From assembly GCA_039028795.1 (NCBI GenBank), contig JBCCHJ010000009.1, positions 1 through 64,000 on the forward strand: DNA of 64,000 bases, given 5' to 3'. The stretch comes from Thermohalobaculum sp039028795 (GTDB lineage Bacteria > Pseudomonadota > Alphaproteobacteria > Rhodobacterales > Rhodobacteraceae). Below the pieces are notes generated by a model, which saw nothing but the letters and a program-made list of their open reading frames with translations, had not been told where the DNA came from and did no database searches. The position numbers and the translations under genes were made by a program. This document shows, in pieces, positions 17,246-25,969 of the stretch (positions are counted from its first letter, which is position 1; each line of letters begins with the position of its first letter).

Positions 17246-18418
17246 TTAAGCCGTCCTCAGCCAATCCTTAATCGCATGGATTGCTGCCCGCAGCTCTGCC
17301 CCCCGGCGTTCCGACTGCGGTTCTGGCCAGGTTGCCAGATGAACAGCCGTCAGGTCATTTGCCGGATCTGAATAGATCAGCTGCCCAAAGATGCCCCGGC
17401 ACATCAGAACACCGGTATCGACGTCTTCGATCCAGAACCCATTGCGATAGGCACCGTTTGGCAAGGCCGGATAGTCTCGGAATTTAGTCGGATCACCCTG
17501 TCGGCTTTCTGAAACGAATGCCTCCGGCAGGACTTGGTTTCCATTGAAAGACCCGCCCTCGGTCAACATCTGGCCGAACCTGGCATAGTCCCGCAATGTT
17601 GCGTTGAATCCACCGCATCCCATGGCATACCCGGCGCGGTCCACGGTGAAGTTCGCATCCTCCTCAGCCCCCAGGGGATCCCAGATCAGGCGAGATACCA
17701 GATCCGCCAACCGCTCGCCCGTAGCGCGTTCCAGACACATCGCCGCGATGTCAGTCTCGATCGAGCGGTACTCCCAATATTCTCCATGCGGGCGCGTCTG
17801 CTTCAGACGCAAGACCAGGTCCAACATGGTATCGGGATCATCCGTGCGGCGGGGCTTCCATCCGCCGACCCGATCGATAATGGCCACATGGCTGTCAGGG
17901 TCCAGATAATCCTCGATGAAGTCGACACCGGTCTGCATATCCATGACGTGGCGCAAACTGGCACCGGCATAACCGCAATCTGCCAGTTCAGGAATGAAGC
18001 TTTCCAGCGGCGCGTCGACTTCCACGGCACCTTGCCCGGACAGCGCGCCACCGACCGCACAGACAAAGGACTTCGCCACGGATTGCGACAGGTGCAATGC
18101 GTGCGCTGGCATGCCGTTGAAGTACCGTTCGAAAACGATCTGGCCCCGGTGCATCACCAGAAAACCATCGGTGAAATTCTGTTCCAGCCAATCGGTGATA
18201 GCGATTTCGGCGCCGTCGCTATCCCGAAACCTGATGTCTTCGATGGGTTTCAGACCGATGGGCAGGCTGGATCGCGGACCAGTCCCGCGATGGACCCGGA
18301 CGGTCGGCAAGACTTCGCTGACATGACAAAACGCCCACCGGTTAAATGGCGGGCTGTCCCAGTTGTCCAGCGTCACTCGGGCTTCCGGCGGTGGCGGCGT
18401 GCCTCGCATGATGTCCAT
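17246..18418 (-). CDS. Serine hydrolase, beta-lactamase class C/EstB family
   Basis: A 390-residue serine hydrolase. The S-x-x-K motif (S-V-A-K) is near residue 117, followed by G-A-V-E-V-D-A-P-L and a Y-W-E-Y-R-S block near the position of the family's Y-x-N. There is no signal peptide, so a cytoplasmic esterase or amidase is more likely than a true beta-lactamase. The ATG at 18418 is preceded by AGGAGGCGAAAC; a longer frame to 18472 lacks support. Substrate unknown. Confidence 0.8.
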   Translation of the reverse strand: MDIMRGTPPPPEARVTLDNWDSPPFNRWAFCHVSEVLPTVRVHRGTGPRSSLPIGLKPIEDIRFRDSDGAEIAITDWLEQNFTDGFLVMHRGQIVFERYFNGMPAHALHLSQSVAKSFVCAVGGALSGQGAVEVDAPLESFIPELADCGYAGASLRHVMDMQTGVDFIEDYLDPDSHVAIIDRVGGWKPRRTDDPDTMLDLVLRLKQTRPHGEYWEYRSIETDIAAMCLERATGERLADLVSRLIWDPLGAEEDANFTVDRAGYAMGCGGFNATLRDYARFGQMLTEGGSFNGNQVLPEAFVSESRQGDPTKFRDYPALPNGAYRNGFWIEDVDTGVLMCRGIFGQLIYSDPANDLTAVHLATWPEPQSERRGAELRAAIHAIKDWLRTA

Positions 18419-18548
18419 GTTTCGCCTCCTGTTGTGGCGGCAACTGTTCAGACGTCGCCACCGGATGTCCATAGCCGACTCTGTGGACCGCTTGATTTAG
18501 CGCCGATTTCGGCGACGATGGCGCGACGGATCGGAAGAAGGACACCCC

Positions 18549-18890
18549 ATGGCCACGGTAAGCTCGCACACCTTGAACGGGACCGACGGAACCCATGCGG
18601 GCGGCATCGACGTCTCTTTGACCGGGCCGGATGGCGTGATCTTCCAAGCCAAGATGGACGATAGCGGACGCCTGTCCCAAGAGATCCCGGCAGACCAGAT
18701 CGACCCCGATGGGGTTTATGAACTGGTCTTTCACACCGGCCCCTATTGGAGCGCCAGGCAAATCCCCCGCGATGGTCCGCAGATCATGGATCAGGTGGTG
18801 CTGCGTTTTCGGATGCCGGACCCCGACGCGCGGTATCATATGCCGGTGATCCTGTCGCCAAACGGATATTCCTGCTGGTGGTCTGCCTAG
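18549..18890 (+). CDS. Hydroxyisourate hydrolase-like (transthyretin-related) protein with altered C-terminus
   Basis: A 113-residue protein with the transthyretin-like fold of 5-hydroxyisourate hydrolase, which acts after urate oxidation. It starts L-S/S-H-T-L-N-G-like and has the Y-H-M-P-V-I-L-S-P block holding the catalytic-type His. The family signature Y-R-G-S at the extreme C-terminus is replaced by C-W-W-S-A. As that tetrapeptide forms part of the active site, function may have changed. No other purine-degradation genes are nearby. It is divergent from the serine hydrolase. Confidence 0.7.
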   Translation: MATVSSHTLNGTDGTHAGGIDVSLTGPDGVIFQAKMDDSGRLSQEIPADQIDPDGVYELVFHTGPYWSARQIPRDGPQIMDQVVLRFRMPDPDARYHMPVILSPNGYSCWWSA

Positions 18891-19041
18891 TCTCAGTCAA
18901 CGCTGGCAGCGCCACGCCACCTCAGAAATGCGCTTACACCGCAAGCGGCCCGGTCCGGCTGGAAACAGCTTTTCCCGGCCCCAGACACGGCTGTGGTATG
19001 CTGCCCCGCTTGCGTTTCAAACCAGCCAGATTGGCAAATAG

Positions 19042-20442
19042 ATGTATAAACTTCCCAATGATCCGTTGAACCATGTCGATCCTGCGTTTCACCAAGACGC
19101 CGCCACGCATTATGGTCTGAAACCGATTACGCGCCGGGATCAGGTCTATTCGGTTGATGATCAGATCAAGGTGGCCTGGCAGATCTATGTCAACGCCATC
19201 CGTCGGCCCGAAAAGTTCCTGATTGCCGGGCGGCACAGCCCTTATCTCTTTCATCACGGCGCTTCGGCGCAAAGCCTCAGAGATCTGGTCAAACAACTGG
19301 GCGCGCCAGGTACCGTCGACCCGATCCCTGTCGGCATCTATATGCAGCGCCGGGATGATGACCCCGAAAGCCCGATCGTCATTGAATACAAAACGATCAA
19401 CGAGATGTCGGGTCACGAGGGTGCAATTCTGGATTCCACCAAGTGGACGATCCTGGCGAATGATGCCTGGATCCTGGGCGGCGTGAACAGTGGCAAGAAC
19501 TTCACCATCGTCTCGCCGCTCAGCTGGTACAACCTGTGGACCAAAACCCGGTACAATTCCAAAAAGAAGCGCAGTGAAAACATCACCTGGAAGACCTGGT
19601 ACGAAACCAGGTCACCGGGCGGTCCCATGGACCAGGACGGTCGGATGACCGTCACCGCGCGCGAGATGATCGGATTGCATGATACCGCAGGCTATCAGAT
19701 CACCCGGCAGGGCGCGCATCTGATCACCGCCAAACCGGTCAAACAGAATGCCTGCACTCTGGTTCAATATCTGGACAGCATCAAAGCATACGACCGGGCA
19801 GGACAGACGGACTATCACGCGCTGAGGACCGGCCTATTCAAGGCCCTGCCTCGAAACGTGACCTTCCATGCCAGCCCGCATCTGATCGTCGGCGACGAAC
19901 TGACGACGGTCCAGCAAGTGGTTCAGGATCACCAGGGCAAGGCCGGGGAACCCAGCCTGCACGAAAAACTGCTGCAATATGATCCTCAGGGCCCGCTGTT
20001 GAAACAGACCAACCCCGATGGCAGCTATTCCATGAATGATCTCAACGCCGGTCTGGTCGAGGTGTTCGCCCGCAGCCCCGATGTCGCCTATACGCTGGAC
20101 TTGCGCGGTGCGAACCTGTCGGGCGTGCACCCGTATCTCGACCCTTCTTCGGAAACCGCGGATGGGGACGAGTGCTTTTTGATCATGACGCTGACGGATC
20201 TATCCGGATCGGTGTTCACCGAACGCGAAAAGATCAACATCCTTTTTGTTTTGGGGGTCTACAACGGCGCGGACTTCTCCGGCGCCTCGCTGGATGGGCT
20301 GCGCGGCCAAATCCGGGATTCGAACTATGACGACACGACGATTTGGCCCGCAGGCTTCCCGGACCAGAACGACTTGGACCAGATGTACAACAGCTATGAT
20401 CCCCAAGCCCGCGCATTCGAGATTTTCGACCCGCCCAGCTAG
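19042..20442 (+). CDS. Hypothetical protein with pentapeptide-like C-terminal motifs
   Basis: A 466-residue protein that I do not recognise. It lacks a signal peptide and membrane helices. Residues near 345-420 carry A-N-L-S-G and A-D-F-S-G-A-S-L units (L-D-L-R-G-A-N-L-S-G, T-D-L-S-G-S-V-F, N-G-A-D-F-S-G-A-S-L), reminiscent of pentapeptide repeats, which fold as a right-handed beta-helix, but interrupted. The remainder is aromatic-rich with P-L-S-W-Y-N and W-K-T-W-Y-E segments. The gene lies alone between the HIUase-like gene and rpmI, with normal codon use. Function unknown. Confidence 0.7.
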   Translation: MYKLPNDPLNHVDPAFHQDAATHYGLKPITRRDQVYSVDDQIKVAWQIYVNAIRRPEKFLIAGRHSPYLFHHGASAQSLRDLVKQLGAPGTVDPIPVGIYMQRRDDDPESPIVIEYKTINEMSGHEGAILDSTKWTILANDAWILGGVNSGKNFTIVSPLSWYNLWTKTRYNSKKKRSENITWKTWYETRSPGGPMDQDGRMTVTAREMIGLHDTAGYQITRQGAHLITAKPVKQNACTLVQYLDSIKAYDRAGQTDYHALRTGLFKALPRNVTFHASPHLIVGDELTTVQQVVQDHQGKAGEPSLHEKLLQYDPQGPLLKQTNPDGSYSMNDLNAGLVEVFARSPDVAYTLDLRGANLSGVHPYLDPSSETADGDECFLIMTLTDLSGSVFTEREKINILFVLGVYNGADFSGASLDGLRGQIRDSNYDDTTIWPAGFPDQNDLDQMYNSYDPQARAFEIFDPPS

Positions 20443-20568
20443 TCCAGGGCGATCCCAAGAATCCCTTGAACCTTAACCGCCATCTGCCTATAAGGCGCGC
20501 CTTGTCGCGGACTCCGGCCGGTATGGGCTGCCGAGAGACCGCAGGAACGACCCTTAAAGGAGATCGAA

Positions 20569-20766
20569 ATGCCCAAGATGAAGACCAAATCGGGCGCGAA
20601 GAAGCGCTTTAAGGTCACTGCCAAAGGGCGCATCAAGGTCGCACAGGCCGGCAAGCGCCATGGCATGATCAAACGCAGCAACAAATTCATCCGCAATGCG
20701 CGCGGTACTGTGGTTCTCTCGCCTCAGGACGAGAAGATCGTGAAGCAGTTCCTGCCCTACGCGTAG
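20569..20766 (+). CDS. rpmI: 50S ribosomal protein L35
   Basis: L35 of the large ribosomal subunit, 65 residues, very basic, with the M-P-K-M-K-T-K-S-G-A-K-K-R-F start. A strong AAAGGAG lies 7 bases before the ATG. It is followed after 12 bases by rplT, the usual pair; the initiation factor IF3 gene, often first in this operon, is not upstream here. Confidence 0.97.
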   Translation: MPKMKTKSGAKKRFKVTAKGRIKVAQAGKRHGMIKRSNKFIRNARGTVVLSPQDEKIVKQFLPYA

Positions 20767-20778
20767 AGGAGACCGGAC

Positions 20779-21141
20779 ATGCCCAGAGTAAAAGGTGGCC
20801 CGGCTTCGATCGCCCGGCACAAAAAGGTTCTGAAAGCCGCCAAAGGCTATTACGGCGCGCGCAGCCGGACCTTCCGCACTGCGACCCAGGCCGTCGACAA
20901 GGCCATGGAGTACGCGACCCGCGACCGTAAACGGCGCAAGCGCACCTTCCGCGCCCTGTGGATCCAGCGGATCAATGCCGCGGTTCGGGCCCATGACGAA
21001 AGCCTGACCTATTCGCGGTTTGTGAACGGATTGTCCAAATCCGGCATCGAAGTTGACCGCAAGGTTCTGGCTGATCTGGCCGTGAACGAGCCGGAAGCCT
21101 TCGGTGCAATCGTCGAACAGGCCAAGGCTGCCCTGGCCTGA
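20779..21141 (+). CDS. rplT: 50S ribosomal protein L20
   Basis: L20, 120 residues, binds 23S rRNA early in large-subunit assembly. The start M-P-R-V-K-G-G, the K-G-Y-Y-G-A-R-S-R-T-F-R segment and the W-I-Q-R-I-N-A-A-V-R block are diagnostic. It is co-transcribed with rpmI and followed by a terminator hairpin at 21165. Confidence 0.97.
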   Translation: MPRVKGGPASIARHKKVLKAAKGYYGARSRTFRTATQAVDKAMEYATRDRKRRKRTFRALWIQRINAAVRAHDESLTYSRFVNGLSKSGIEVDRKVLADLAVNEPEAFGAIVEQAKAALA

Positions 21142-21164
21142 CGCCACAAAATTGCCGAATTTAG

Positions 21165-21195
21165 GCCCTGGCTTGCTCGTCAAGCCGGGGCTTTT
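21165..21195 (+). terminator. Terminator after rplT
   Basis: Arms GCCCTGGCTTG and CAAGCCGGGGC (one T-G pair) with a 5-base loop, followed by CTTTTGC. It closes the L35-L20 transcript. Confidence 0.75.
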
Positions 21196-21403
21196 GCATT
21201 TTGGACACGCGAAAAAACACAATTCTTCACTGAGGCCGTTAAGGAAATTGCAACTTGAGTCAACAAAAGGCATAGATATCCACAACGAGGCGCGCAGGCA
21301 TGGGGTACGCGCGTCCGGTGGGCAGCAGGGCCGTCGGCGCACAAAAAAACACCGCGACTGCGATTGGTGTATATGCGCCCGGATCCCAGGAAGGAGAACC
21401 GCA

Positions 21404-23506
21404 TTGGCGCTCTTTGATGAACTGATGGTGCGGCAGGCAGCCATCCGGTCTGCGACGGCTATAGGCATGGTACTGGGGGCGGTTTCTGTCTCTGCTCCGG
21501 CCCTTGCGGAATTCCCGGGCGAAAGCTGGGACGTTCCGTACGTGCAGATAAGCGGCGGCGGGGCCGATCAGGGCGCTTTGACCGTTGGTCTGAACAATGC
21601 CAACCAGACATACTTTTACGGCAGCAAGCCGACCAAGATGCAGGCGAACGTTAGCGGACCCGGTAAGGTCGATATCAAGATCATTGACCGCTCCTCGGGA
21701 ACCGTGATCGCAGAGCGCCGCGGATTGGCATATTCCGGCAACGGCGCCAGCGCGACGAACTCAATCGCAGCAGCGGCGCTGAACTGGATGGACAGCCTGT
21801 CCTGTGTCGGCGATTGCGCCGTTGCAACCTCCGGCGCCGCCCCAGCGGTGCAAACGGCCGAAGCCCCTGCGCCGACCCCCGCAGCGCAACCCACGGCAGA
21901 GGTCGAGGTCGAAGCACCAACGAAACCCGAAACGCCAGAGCCTGCTGTGGCAGAACCAGCGACCGAAACCGTCATTGCGCGCGCGGAACCGGCGGTAGAG
22001 CTGACGCTGGACGAGCCAAAACCGGTAACCCCTACGGCGCCCCAGCCAGACTCTGACGTGGCCGTCGCGGCGCTGCCAAAGACAACGGCGGCGGAAGAGA
22101 CCCCTGTTGTGCAAGCTCCGGTCGCGGCGCCCACGCCTGCTGTGACGGCGGCAGAGCGACCAACCGGCAGCCTGGCCGCAGCAGTGCTGCCCAAAGTTGA
22201 TGCGCCTGAAAGCTCGCCAAGTGTTGCCAGTCCAGACCTGGCAGAACCTGCGACCACCGCGCGGAACGCGCCCAAACCATCTGGCGGGTCCGGCGGCACA
22301 GCGCCCAACGTTCAACAGGGACAAGATGCTGACGAGGTTCTGGCGGCGCTGGACAGACAGCAACGGCAGCAACGCGCGGCTCAAGTTCAGGACGTGGTGC
22401 CTGGCGTGAACCTTCCCCTGCCACGCCCAGAAAATCTGTTATCAGAGCTGGCCGAGAGCCTGGGTGCAAGCCCGGCGCCGTTGGAAGACGTCCAGACCGG
22501 AACGACGCTTGCCCTGGCCGAACCGACCACCAATGTGGAAGCGCCGACGACCAGGGGCGGTGCATTGAATGAAAATGCCAACGTGTCGACCGGTGATGGC
22601 GATACAGAGGTAGAAGCCCCCGCTGCGGCAACTCCGGAACCGGCACGGGCCGAACAGCCCGAAGCCGTGACCCCGGCGGCCGGATCCGGTGACAGCCCGA
22701 CCGTCGGCAGCACCGATGGCGATACGGCCATTCAGTCGCCAACGCCGGTTGCCCGCACACCGCAAAGCCCTGCACCGGACGCGCCGGATGCTGATGTCGC
22801 CGCGGCATCTCCATCTGTCGACGCGAGCTCAGAGGACGAGCCAGAGGTCCCGTCAGCACCTGTCGAGCCAGCACGTCCGTCTGCGACAACGCCCGAGGCG
22901 CAACCGGAAACCGATGGCGATACGGAACAAACCGCTGCGGTTGAAGAACCTGCCGAGCCGAACGTGAACACCGAAGCGCCGGCAGCGGCGTCGGCTGAAA
23001 ACGTGCTGCAAACCGATGGCGGCGAAGATGAACAAGTGGCCCTGGTGAACCCGGTGCAGCCGGTCAGCCGCCCGACAGCGGTACAACCGGAACCAACACC
23101 TGAAGACAGCGAACCGGTGGTGACCGCCCCGGCCAGCGACGACCCGGTTACCCCGTCGGCAGAAGACGCGGATCAAGGCGACGCAGGCGTTGAAATTGAA
23201 GTCGCAGCCGTAGACCCGGATGCCTCTGGCCCGACCCTGGCGAATGCGCGCTGGGTTGGTTTCACGCCCGCCGTCTACACCGGCAGCAATGACAAAGCTG
23301 GCGCCTGGATCGCCGGACCCTTCGACCGCAAACAGCGTCAAGGCTGGATCACGGATACTGCAACCGGGGCGACAACACGGGTGACATTCATCTGGCGCGA
23401 AGCCGGGGCTGGAAGCCGGACGGCGACCCTTTCGCGCGAAGCCGCCAAGGCCCTGGGCCTGGGTCAGGGCGACGTGGCGAATGTTGCGGTCTACCTGCCG
23501 CGGTAA
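21404..23506 (+). CDS. Exported Ala/Pro/Glu/Thr-rich protein with RlpA-like C-terminal segment
   Basis: A 700-residue protein starting with TTG at 21404, seven bases after AAGGAG; a longer frame is unsupported. A signal peptide ends near A-L-A|E-F (about residue 36). Residues to about 145 form a small globular domain (V-S-G-P-G-K-V-D-I-K-I). A low-complexity stretch of about 450 residues rich in A, P, E, T and V follows, with three D-G-D-T elements. The last 90 residues resemble the second half of the double-psi barrel of RlpA (L-S-R-E-A-A-K-A-L-G-L-G-Q-G), but no catalytic His/Asp pair is evident. It probably spans the periplasm or reaches the cell surface. Function unknown. Confidence 0.75.
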   Translation: MALFDELMVRQAAIRSATAIGMVLGAVSVSAPALAEFPGESWDVPYVQISGGGADQGALTVGLNNANQTYFYGSKPTKMQANVSGPGKVDIKIIDRSSGTVIAERRGLAYSGNGASATNSIAAAALNWMDSLSCVGDCAVATSGAAPAVQTAEAPAPTPAAQPTAEVEVEAPTKPETPEPAVAEPATETVIARAEPAVELTLDEPKPVTPTAPQPDSDVAVAALPKTTAAEETPVVQAPVAAPTPAVTAAERPTGSLAAAVLPKVDAPESSPSVASPDLAEPATTARNAPKPSGGSGGTAPNVQQGQDADEVLAALDRQQRQQRAAQVQDVVPGVNLPLPRPENLLSELAESLGASPAPLEDVQTGTTLALAEPTTNVEAPTTRGGALNENANVSTGDGDTEVEAPAAATPEPARAEQPEAVTPAAGSGDSPTVGSTDGDTAIQSPTPVARTPQSPAPDAPDADVAAASPSVDASSEDEPEVPSAPVEPARPSATTPEAQPETDGDTEQTAAVEEPAEPNVNTEAPAAASAENVLQTDGGEDEQVALVNPVQPVSRPTAVQPEPTPEDSEPVVTAPASDDPVTPSAEDADQGDAGVEIEVAAVDPDASGPTLANARWVGFTPAVYTGSNDKAGAWIAGPFDRKQRQGWITDTATGATTRVTFIWREAGAGSRTATLSREAAKALGLGQGDVANVAVYLPR

Positions 23507-23622
23507 GGCTTAGAATCCGGTCTTGCCTCGGCGGGACCGGTTGGGTATAGAACCGCTTCTTTCGCGCCCAGGCGCGGATTCGGTCACAAATGGCGCCCGC
23601 AGCGCCGTCAGGAGACGAGACA

Positions 23623-23748
23623 ATGAAGGTCAAAAACTCGCTGCGTTCGCTTAAGAACCGCCATCGGGACTGCCGTGTGGTGCGCCGCAAGGGCCGCATC
23701 TACGTGATCAACAAGACCCAACGCCGCTTCAAAGCGCGCCAGGGGTGA
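23623..23748 (+). CDS. rpmJ: 50S ribosomal protein L36 (YkgO/type B, zinc-free form)
   Basis: A 41-residue protein opening M-K-V-K-N-S-L, with V-V-R-R-K-G-R-I-Y-V-I and ending R-R-F-K-A-R-Q-G, which is L36 of the large subunit. The zinc-ribbon Cys/His set of ordinary L36 is reduced to a single Cys, so this is the C-minus form that replaces the zinc form when zinc is scarce in several bacteria. GGAGACGAGACA precedes the ATG. A strong terminator follows at 23787. Confidence 0.93.
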   Translation: MKVKNSLRSLKNRHRDCRVVRRKGRIYVINKTQRRFKARQG

Positions 23749-23786
23749 TCCCGGGCATCCGACCCAAGAACATCCAGAATTATGCC

Positions 23787-23814
23787 AGCAGCGGACCCAA
23801 TCCGCTGCTTTTTT
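23787..23814 (+). terminator. Terminator after L36 gene
   Basis: Perfect 9-bp arms AGCAGCGGA and TCCGCTGCT around a 5-base loop, followed by TTTTTT. A typical rho-independent terminator. Confidence 0.88.
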
Positions 23815-23936
23815 GTGTGGTCATCACGGCCTGAGCGTTGCGCCTTTGAACAAGCGCTCCGCGCAGCTCAGATTCCGCAAGACCGGAAACGCGCAGCCTG
23901 TCTCCCTCGCATAAACCGGGATCGAAGGAGACAGCC

Positions 23937-24800
23937 ATGACCCAAAAGACCTACACGATCACCTGCATCGAACGCAGCGCCCAGTTCATTGCCAACCAGA
24001 TCGCCGCCGGGCACACACCTTCCTTGGACCAGATTGCACAGGCTTCGAACCTGTCTAAGTTCCACTTTCACCGGCTCTATCGTCTGGTGACCGGCGAAAC
24101 CTGTGCGCAGACGATTACCCGCCTCCGCCTCGCCAAGGGCGCGGGTGGTCTGGATGGCTCGCCGGGATCGGTGACGGAAGCCGCGCTGACAGCCGGCTAC
24201 AGCTCCAGCCAGGCTTTCGCGAAGGCCCTGAAACGCGCGACCGGTGCCTCGGCCAGCCAGATCTCGTCCTTCGAAGGACGGATCTCGCAAGTCATCGAGA
24301 CATTCTCGGTTCCGGGCACACCTGCCGAGACGGCAGCATTGGCCGTCGAGCTGGTTTCACTAGATCCGTTCACCGTGATGGTGCGGCGCACTGAAGGCAC
24401 CTATCCCGAACTGAACCGGACCTATATCGATCTCTTCATGGCGGCGGGTGCGCCCGACCAGGTCGAGGCGATATTAGGCTGGCCTCATGGGGACATCGGC
24501 GATCCGAAATCGCTGATCTTCGACTGCGGGCTGAAGCTGCACAGCGGACTGCCCGACATGCCAGACGGGATCAGCGCCCGCGATGAGCCCGCTGGTACAT
24601 TCATCTGCGCCCGCCATTCCGGCAGCTACGATGGCCTGGGTGACACGCTGGACACAGCTTATGCGATCCTGGGCACGCTCGATCATGCTAAGCCTGCGGA
24701 TCGTCCGTGTCTGTTCCACTATCTCGATGACCCCGATGAAGTGGCCGAGGACAATCTGCGCACTGACATCTACGTCCCGGTCGAGCAGATCGCGGCCTGA
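23937..24800 (+). CDS. AraC family regulator with GyrI-like effector-binding domain
   Basis: A 287-residue regulator. Residues about 10-105 hold the two AraC helix-turn-helices (S-L-D-Q-I-A-Q-A-S-N-L-S and S-V-T-E-A-A-L-T-A-G-Y-S). Residues about 140-285 are a GyrI/BacR-type ligand domain (G-x-Y-x-x-L, G-L-P-x-M-P...P-A-G-T-F, D-I-Y-V-P-V). This layout is typical of Rob- and MarA-like drug or metabolite sensors. A GAAGGAGACAGCC precedes the ATG. The targets are unknown. Confidence 0.88.
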   Translation: MTQKTYTITCIERSAQFIANQIAAGHTPSLDQIAQASNLSKFHFHRLYRLVTGETCAQTITRLRLAKGAGGLDGSPGSVTEAALTAGYSSSQAFAKALKRATGASASQISSFEGRISQVIETFSVPGTPAETAALAVELVSLDPFTVMVRRTEGTYPELNRTYIDLFMAAGAPDQVEAILGWPHGDIGDPKSLIFDCGLKLHSGLPDMPDGISARDEPAGTFICARHSGSYDGLGDTLDTAYAILGTLDHAKPADRPCLFHYLDDPDEVAEDNLRTDIYVPVEQIAA

Positions 24801-24890
24801 TCATCTACAGGATGTTTCGATTGACTCATGCCCGGGCGTGGTCCGGGCATCGATGAAATCGCAAGGGCCGCCTGGTCAACCGGCCCCACG

Positions 24891-24970
24891 AAGTCGTCAC
24901 GAAAGTCGTCGCGGATATCGTTTTGACGACAAGTTAGCGGCAAAAAGTCGTCACTGAAGTCGTCGTCGCG
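24891..24970. repeat. Four AAGTCGTC motifs in two 12-base-spaced pairs
   Basis: AAGTCGTC occurs at 24891, 24903, 24945 and 24957: two pairs with a 12-base step, 54 bases apart, so it looks like a duplicated 22- to 25-base unit. It lies between the convergent ends of the GyrI-like regulator gene and the PhyH gene. No hairpin terminator is clear here. Confidence 0.6.
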
Positions 24971-25001
24971 AATGTCGGGAGTGCCGGGTCATTAATCGCG
25001 G

Positions 25002-25892
25002 CTAATCAATCGCATGCCATAACAGGTCCGCGTTGGTGTAATCGTCTATGAAGCCCGACCGGCCGCCGTTCTGGCTCCACAGCACGGGAAAAAACGCCTC
25101 GTCCATCGCATCTGTCCCCATCCTTTTGTAGCGGGAATAGATATAGCCCACCTCATCGGTGAACCGTGCCTCTGACGAGATCTGATGGCTGACCAAAGAC
25201 CGGCGCGGATTGGCCGTGGTGTTGGGCCCAGACCCATGCCAAAGCCAGCCATGGTGGATCGATCCGCCCCCGGCTGGTACCTCAACTGGCACCATCTCAG
25301 GATCATCGACGCCAGCGGCTCTGGCCGCCCGGCGGAAATCGGATTGGTAGTCTTCTGGGTTGTGAAAGGTCTCAATCGGCGGCGCAGCGCCCCAAAGGTG
25401 CGATCCCCGGGCGAACTCCATCGTGCCGCCTTTCTGTGTCACATCATCCAGCGCTATCCACACTGTGCACATCAACCTGGGTTCGGCCCACCCTGTGTAG
25501 GCGCTGTCCTGGTGCATGCCCAGGGACCCGCCAGGCATGCCATCTGTTACGGGCGGCTTCATCAGCAGATTGTCCTGCGCCAGACGCGCACCAGGCCAAC
25601 CGTTCAACGTGGCCGTGGCACGGCCCGAGGCCTCGGCCAAGATTACCGCTGCCAGCGAACGGTTCGATTTCCAGACATTGCAAATCTGCCGGGTGACATG
25701 CGGATCATCGCCCGGTTTCCAGTTCACCTCATCCGGGTAAAGACCGGTATCGTAGTCACCCTGATAGCTGCGCTTCATTTCGGCGCGTAGCCGTTCAACG
25801 GTCTCAGGTGGGACGATACGGTCACGGATCAGAAAGCCGTCGCGCTTGAATGCGGCGATGTCATGAGCGGAAATATCAAGCGCAACCGGCAT
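25002..25892 (-). CDS. Phytanoyl-CoA dioxygenase (PhyH) family protein
   Basis: A 296-residue Fe(II)/2-oxoglutarate dioxygenase. Metal ligands H127-x-D129 (M-H-Q-D-S-A-Y) and a distal His in W-L-W-H-G (H219) are present, with R230/R231 placed to bind 2-oxoglutarate. It lies 77 bases after tdm on the same strand, with a family B repeat between, so it may be the last gene of the methylated-amine operon. PhyH enzymes of this group hydroxylate small metabolites; a methylated or quaternary amine substrate would suit the context but is a guess. Confidence 0.85.
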   Translation of the reverse strand: MPVALDISAHDIAAFKRDGFLIRDRIVPPETVERLRAEMKRSYQGDYDTGLYPDEVNWKPGDDPHVTRQICNVWKSNRSLAAVILAEASGRATATLNGWPGARLAQDNLLMKPPVTDGMPGGSLGMHQDSAYTGWAEPRLMCTVWIALDDVTQKGGTMEFARGSHLWGAAPPIETFHNPEDYQSDFRRAARAAGVDDPEMVPVEVPAGGGSIHHGWLWHGSGPNTTANPRRSLVSHQISSEARFTDEVGYIYSRYKRMGTDAMDEAFFPVLWSQNGGRSGFIDDYTNADLLWHAID

Positions 25893-25903
25893 ATGACTCT
25901 ACC

Positions 25904-25949
25904 GGGGGCTCTGCCCCCGCACCCCCGAGATACTTTAGGCCAGATGAAG
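25904..25949 (+). repeat. Intergenic repeat family B, copy 2
   Basis: A hairpin GGGGGC / GCCCCC with a 3-base loop (25904-25918), then CCCCGAGATACTTTAGGCC and CAGATGAAG. The tail matches copy 1 at 2292-2319. The orientation is opposite to the flanking genes. Confidence 0.65.
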
Positions 25950-25969
25950 GTGTGCTCGAAGAGAATACA

